Assembly: GCA_022496805.1 (NCBI GenBank)
Contig: CM040092.1
Coordinates: 13,596,113 to 13,660,112, forward strand
DNA length: 64,000 nt
Origin: Pohlia nutans
Taxonomy: Eukaryota; Streptophyta; Bryopsida; Bryales; Mniaceae
Reading direction: 5' to 3'
Part shown: one piece after another, positions 59,340 through 64,000 of the stretch
Position numbering within the stretch: position 1 is the stretch's first letter
Layout of the letters: every line of letters starts with the position of its first letter
Notes under the pieces: generated by a model
Databases searched by the model: none
What the model was told of the DNA's origin: nothing
Seen by the model: the letters and a program-made list of their open reading frames with translations, nothing else
Made by a program: the position numbers and the translations under genes

Positions 59340-59555
59340 GAATAAGGTAGGAACACCCAATTCCGACAGTGTACCCAATGCCGATAATTTCTAAACACGG
59401 TAGTCATTCCAGAACGTAAATCTAGGTAGGCCATAGATAGTTTATCATTTAAGTCAACAAACAATAAGGGCTCTATGACTTGCTTAGATTTGCGTTCTAA
59501 ACTGACTATGGTGTTTAAAAATTATCGACACTGTTGGAATTGAGTGCTCCTACCT
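59340..59555. repeat. imperfect inverted repeat
   Basis: AGGTAGGAACACCCAATTCC near 59347 pairs with GGAATTGAGTGCTCCTACCT near 59535, and the arms continue (ATTTCTAAACAC against GTGTTTAAAAAT, then CATAGATAGTTTA region). About 205 bp; a MITE-like foldback with no clear flanking duplication. Confidence 0.7.
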
Positions 59556-59679
59556 TATGATGAATGCCCGATTTGTCCAATGCCTCTTTGGACATTAGAG
59601 GGCACAGATAAATTAAGAAAGATAGATAGGCCGTGGAGATTTGAAAGTGTGACTGCACACACAAATCCTGCTCACACAA

Positions 59680-60440
59680 ATCTCAACAGTGTATCGAAAA
59701 CCATTTACTGAGGTTTCACTGCCGTTTAACAGGTGAGAATCACTCAGTAGTTTCTGTTCATTCTATCTCTGTGACCAAGGGTTTTAAACTTGAGAGTTTG
59801 AAAACAAACTGCTCAAACAGACTCTTTAATCACAATGGTCGTCAAGTTAGTGTTATGATTATTAGAGAGAAACTCTAGCTTGTAGGGCCACTATGAATGA
59901 AGAGTCTATTGGGAGAAGTGCTACCAACTTGGTCACCAAGCCCAAGAAGGCGCCTGGTACCCTTGATGCCCTCTTTTGAAGGTAGACTCTATGATTATTA
60001 CTATCAGTTGTGAGCTGAGGAAAATAATTAAATCCTTTGTAGAAATAATGTGGGTGCTTGCATACTATATCATTATAGGATTAATATACATAGATTTAAA
60101 AAGGACGCTATTACAATCTAGAGCAATGTTGACCAAAGCTCAGGAAATACCAACAGTTAGTGTAAAATGATCCGGTTGATTTTCTAAAATGGCCATCTTA
60201 AAATCGACTATCCATCTTTTCCACTGCGGGTGGCAGTAAAGTGCTACACTTGCCTAGAATAGTTCAATGAGTATCAACACTTTCGTTGTTGAATTTAAGA
60301 ATTTAAGATATGTTTGATATGTGATGATTATGGCGGGTTTGTTTACTCAGGGTGGTCATCGGAGTCAGTCTGCTCCATAATTTCCACGAGTACTTCTACA
60401 TCCAGATTAATTTCGTTGTATGCTAAGCTGAAAATTGAAT
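59680..60440 (+). pseudogene. decayed paralogue of the LHC gene
   Basis: 59720-59785 resembles the end of LHC exon 1 and start of intron 1 (CACTGCCGTTTAACAGGTGA, then GAATCACT.AGTAGTTTCTGTTC, closest to the duplicated junction at 54708). 60318-60440 resembles the last exon and 3' UTR: ATGGCGGGTTTGTTTACTCA gives MAGLFTQG, then frameshifts; the sequence corresponding to NFHDYFQI is still recognisable as nucleotides (AATTTCCACGAGTACTTCTA), followed by GTTGTATGCTAAGCT. Exon 2 and most of exon 3 are missing. Clearly non-functional. Confidence 0.72.
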
Positions 60441-60571
60441 TAATTTTTTTTATTGAGAGATGAAGAATTCTTTTGTAAAGTGTGTGTAAAAGATAGCAGC
60501 ACCTATTTGCAACCACGTAAGCAGATCAAGGTACTTGTGACCACTTCTTAGTAATAATATTAAATTATGAG

Positions 60572-60690
60572 CACTAGTAGAAAAGGTGCATGTGTCGAGG
60601 CAGATGCCCATGCAAATGGGCAACACTTGCCTAGAATTGGGCAACATTATCTTGGCATCTACCTCGGCACAGACACCTTTTCTTCTAGTG
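60572..60690. mobile_element. 119-bp CACTA-type MITE (M2)
   Basis: CACTAGTAGAAAAGGTG at the left is inverted at the right (CACCTTTTCTTCTAGTG), with GAG on both sides (60569-60571, 60691-60693). The interior contains TTGGGCAAC direct repeats. The second copy is at 35393-35512. Confidence 0.92.
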
Positions 60691-60889
60691 GAGTTAGTAT
60701 TTTCAAGTTTAGTTCATCGATATTGTACGAATTTGATTTTTTTTAATTTTAATTTCAAAGTGAGGAAGTCAGATAATATTAATGTTGGCCTAAAAGACCA
60801 TCCTAAAAAATTTCAATCACTGGACCCATACAAAACTCACTATAAGATTCTTGATACTAGAAAACTTAACTACTACAGGAAAATGCTTG

Positions 60890-61250
60890 AAGGCTCTCTG
60901 GTTGGAAATGAAGTGTGGCAATGAAGGACTCCTTTGCACATTTTCATGGTTTCGCATCAAAGTTGGTATTCTTGTTTAATGGATTCTACAACCATGCAAC
61001 AATTCTTGCCTTTGGTGCCTCCAATTGCAATTTGCACAATATATAGTATGTAACTTGGGAGTAAGGGCTTGGAGATATGAGCCACAAACGTTGGATCCTT
61101 AGGGCTGGCATGGAGAAGTCGGTTGATTTTAACCCATAAAGGACGGACCTATCACCATACTCATCAAATACCAATAGGTTCTCCAATCATTCAAGATAGT
61201 CATTCAACATCAAGGGAAGAATTGACTATTAGTCAAATTTGAATTCTCAT
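60890..61250. repeat. segmental-duplication anchors 2b and 3b
   Basis: Matches 34060-34400 and then 35270-35400 (GACCTATCACCATACT.ATCA, AGTCATTCAACATC). Here the two halves are adjacent, whereas at 34-35 kb they are split by a family-A MITE. Confidence 0.82.
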
Positions 61251-61259
61251 TAGAAGAGA

Positions 61260-61740
61260 ATTGAACCCTCCAAGAGGTTTTTTCGATGTTCGGGCAATAA
61301 TTTAATTCTTTATTGGAATTCATTTTTAAATAAAAATATTATAAAAAAATATAATATCAATAAAAATAAAATAAAAATATTATTAAAAAAATGTTCCAAA
61401 AATGTTCCAAAAATGTTCCAATTTTTTTTAACAATTTTTAATATTACAAATATATGTAAAAACATATTTAATTTTTTTTTAAAAACTTTTAATATTTTAA
61501 TATCCAGTCTGATGTGATCAAACTAATGCCACATCAGATTTAATATTTTTAATATATTTTTATTAATTAAAACTTAATTAATTAATTAATTAATTAATTA
61601 ATAATAAAAACTTGAGGTCTCTTAGAGGGCTCAGACTTCTTGTAATGAGCTACTTTTGAAAAAGGCCAATATTTTATGAGATATGGAGATTTCACAAAAA
61701 CCATCTCGGGGTAAAATATTGAGCTCCTGAGAGACATCCT
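61260..61740. other. very AT-rich spacer
   Basis: AT-rich with a (TTAA)n run at 61573-61601 and a triple AAAATGTTCC repeat at 61388. No gene recognised. Confidence 0.7.
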
Positions 61741-61849
61741 CTATGAGACACTTGTGTACTCTGCAAGGAAGGCCCCCACTACTACATTATTTATTGTCAA
61801 GATTTATTAGTCTTCATTTGCAATGCCAAACAAATGAGCAAGCAAGGAG

Positions 61850-61975
61850 TCTAGCTTGTTTAGCACCGGCCTACATAGTCTCTCTACCCATGAGTAACCT
61901 CCCTCTATATAGGCAACAAGTATATATGGTGATTGCAATTTATTTGACATACCATGAATCTACCAATTGCACAAC
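61850..61975. repeat. segmental-duplication anchor 4b
   Basis: Partner of 37460-37592; contains the empty AATT site of the 750-bp element. Confidence 0.72.
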
Positions 61976-62670
61976 AGAAGATTCGTCAAATTTTCAAAAG
62001 TCAACAAGGCCTCCACAAACGCCTCCCACAGGATAGTCAAACATGGGGCGGTATGGCCGAAGCTCATGCCAACACTTCCTTTGCAAGTCGAATGCCACAC
62101 GGCACCCCATTGAGTACAAAATGACAATCGAGTTAGCACATCCAACAACAATCGCCCAAGGGGGCTGCACTGTACTAAACATGTACGAGTATATGTGAGT
62201 GCACAGAAGGGGTATTGATTTGAACACTGTCGTATAACATATACATACAATAAACACATTTAGAACTCGAAAATATTCACGTACACTTACATTAAACATA
62301 TATTTAAAACGAAATATATTTGTATACAAGGTATTTAAACATATAACCTCTCGTACATAAGGGGGTTTTTAGAAAGGGTCAGGTTTAGTTGCTTAAACCA
62401 CTTTTTCTCGTACATGGAAAAATTTGCCATTTCTGCCACCTTTATCACCTCCTTCATCGCTAACAAAATCTCCCAAGTGTTCACATCAATCAAGTACTTC
62501 CTTTTCAATCCCTCCCTAGTGAATTGGGACTCCTATCTTGTAGGTGGATTACATGGTCCCACAAAAACTCTAGTATACTAAACTATGAACCAATGACCGG
62601 AAACCACCGTCAATTGTGATTTGTCTTGCGGACGAGATGGCCGAGGTAAGCCCACGCCGAAATCAGCCCC
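61975..62670 (-). pseudogene. F-box gene relic, copy B (C-terminal part, interrupted)
   Basis: Nucleotides 61985-62160 and 62395-62670 align with 38365-38820 of copy A. The minus strand still reads CRVAFDLQRKCWHELRPYRP against HHVAFDLAKKSWRELMSYR, then stops and frame changes. Repeat R3 (62160-62380) interrupts it. The F-box end of the gene is not seen here. Confidence 0.7.
62160..62380. repeat. dispersed repeat R3, copy 2, inside the F-box relic
   Basis: Partner of 40285-40500. In copy A of the relic the corresponding position is uninterrupted, so the repeat was inserted here, with about 60 bp of the host sequence altered at the right junction. Confidence 0.82.
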
Positions 62671-62679
62671 TATGCCAAC

Positions 62680-63670
62680 TCTGAATGAGTCCCTCTTTAA
62701 AACAAAATAAAAAATGAATCGATTGTATGTGGTTTTGATTTTCTACACTCATGAAGTACACAAAAAAAATTCACGTAAAAATTGAAGAGCTTTAAAGATT
62801 TTAAAAGAGACTTTTTGTACAAAAATCAAAATTTGTCCCAGTTACTTAAAAAATCCAAAACATTTGTTTAAAATATCCAGTGACGTTATTTTGGTACCAT
62901 TTTTGATATGAAGTACATCTAGATATGTGTTATTTGAAATGATTGATTTGAAGAATTAAAAACATTATTTATTTTATACTACAATGCCTGCAAATGTTGA
63001 TTTTTGGCAATTTTTTCCACGAAGCATAAAAATATGAAAATTAATTTATTCAATTAAAAATTTGGACTTGAATTAAAGTATTTCATGTCATTTAGGTGTA
63101 GATAATTGTTTTTAATTGTATTTATTTCAACCTATTACCACCATGTTTTCAATTCTATTCATATGTGCTCACATTGAACATTTGGTTTGGAATGTACACC
63201 ACCGAAACATGGTGGAAATACGTTGATGTACCTTACCTTGTCTTGAGGGTTAGGTTCTGAACCATGTATAAAATGAATGGAAAATCATAAGATATCCTTA
63301 CAGCATCAATGACGTATGAATAATAAATATCCTCAACGACAAGTACGGTATCCAACTCTCATAAAAGTTGGATCTCAAGTAGCTGAAAAATAATGTTTCT
63401 TGGTCATTGAGCTTCCGAGAGAAAGTTGTCAAGCACAACACATCTTCACATCTTCTCTCATTTTCACATGACATTCTTGAGACAACTCGTTGAAAGGATA
63501 TCACGATATTAGATTGCATTTGCCTTCGAAGCAATGAAATTGATTTGTCAATATGAAGAACATTCCCCTCTTCCCCTCAGGCCGCTTTCGGCTGAGGTTG
63601 GTTGTATTTTATCCCCACTTGCAATGCATTTACTTGTGTATATACATATATATACATACATATACATATA
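62680..63670. other. AT-rich intergenic sequence
   Basis: No gene recognised. 63128-63235 is a decayed copy of the CACCAACCTATTA inverted-repeat MITE (see 23914). Confidence 0.6.
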
Positions 63671-63671
63671 C

Positions 63672-63702
<31 letters not shown>

Positions 63703-63754
63703 TGTATGTATGTATGTATGTATGTATGTATGTATGTATGTATGTATGTGTGTG
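63672..63754. repeat. (TATG)n microsatellite
   Basis: About 20 TATG units preceded by TATACA/TA repeats from 63640. Confidence 0.98.
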
Positions 63755-64000
63755 AAGAACATTCCAAGGAACAAGACGAGCCATAGTTAAGAAGAACCCG
63801 CGAGCACCCCGGTTCGAACTGTTGGTATGGAAAAGATTCGTGTCGTAAATATAGACTAATGGTTAACTGGGAAAAATTTGTGCTTAGTGTGAGTTCTCCA
63901 CTTGCACCAAATCTCGTGTAGATAGCGTAATAGAATGCAAAAAGGGAGCTATTACACTATCTTGGTATGAGGCTCGGTACTACTAAGAACACGTTTGGCT
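63755..64000. other. window end, no gene recognised
   Basis: Nothing recognisable; a GGTTCGAACTG motif near 63811 lacks the rest of a tRNA. Confidence 0.5.

Noticed and set aside
63534..63790. Met/Tyr/Val/Cys or His/Thr/Ile/Tyr repeat proteins in five frames
   Set aside because: Direct translations of the (TATG)n microsatellite.
2..64000. LTR retrotransposon or reverse-transcriptase relics
   Set aside because: I looked for paired long direct repeats with TG...CA ends and for RT/integrase motifs and found none that I could support.

Overview
This window looks like AT-rich nuclear DNA of a land plant, most probably a moss. Three things point that way. (1) The one intact gene encodes a light-harvesting chlorophyll a/b protein whose helix-B pigment ligand is Asn instead of His on an otherwise LHCII-like backbone, a combination I associate with moss LHCB9. 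(2) A broken pentatricopeptide-repeat gene carries the PLS-type wording common in moss PPR proteins. (3) Plant-type CACTA, Stowaway-like and Tourist-like miniature transposons are present. The assignment to a moss is inference; the gene families themselves can be read directly.

Layout. 0-3.3 kb is relatively GC-rich, with two weak candidate minus-strand gene fragments, a telo-box, a GC-rich low-complexity stretch and a 99-bp tandem repeat beside a TATA-like box. From 4.3 to 30.2 kb, and again at 34-37 kb and 48-53 kb, the DNA is a graveyard of short non-autonomous transposons with termini close to TTAA-CCCCTAAACG. I count 26 copies with both ends (about 13 kb, a fifth of the window). Two are nested inside relatives; the older copies without the insertion show the empty TTAA-type target. 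No transposase is present. 30.2-34 kb is mostly simple AT-rich sequence with a (CATA)n microsatellite. 37.4-39.7 kb holds a decayed F-box gene on the minus strand; a second, shorter copy lies at 62 kb. 40.6-41.7 kb is a 1.1-kb foldback element, with a second interrupted copy at 46.0-47.7 kb. 42.45-43.32 kb is a PPR pseudogene broken by two cleanly flanked miniature transposons.

54.26-57.02 kb is the LHC gene: three exons, 327 residues, one GC-AG intron. Both introns contain local duplications, including a second copy of the exon 1/intron 1 junction inside a 47-bp inverted repeat. Downstream (57-60.5 kb) are degenerate copies of its 3' UTR and a decayed paralogue. Several anchors between 33 and 39 kb recur in the same order between 58 and 62.7 kb, suggesting an old segmental duplication on which later insertions accumulated.

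Apart from the LHC gene, no coding sequence in the window looks functional. No tRNA, rRNA or CRISPR array was recognised.
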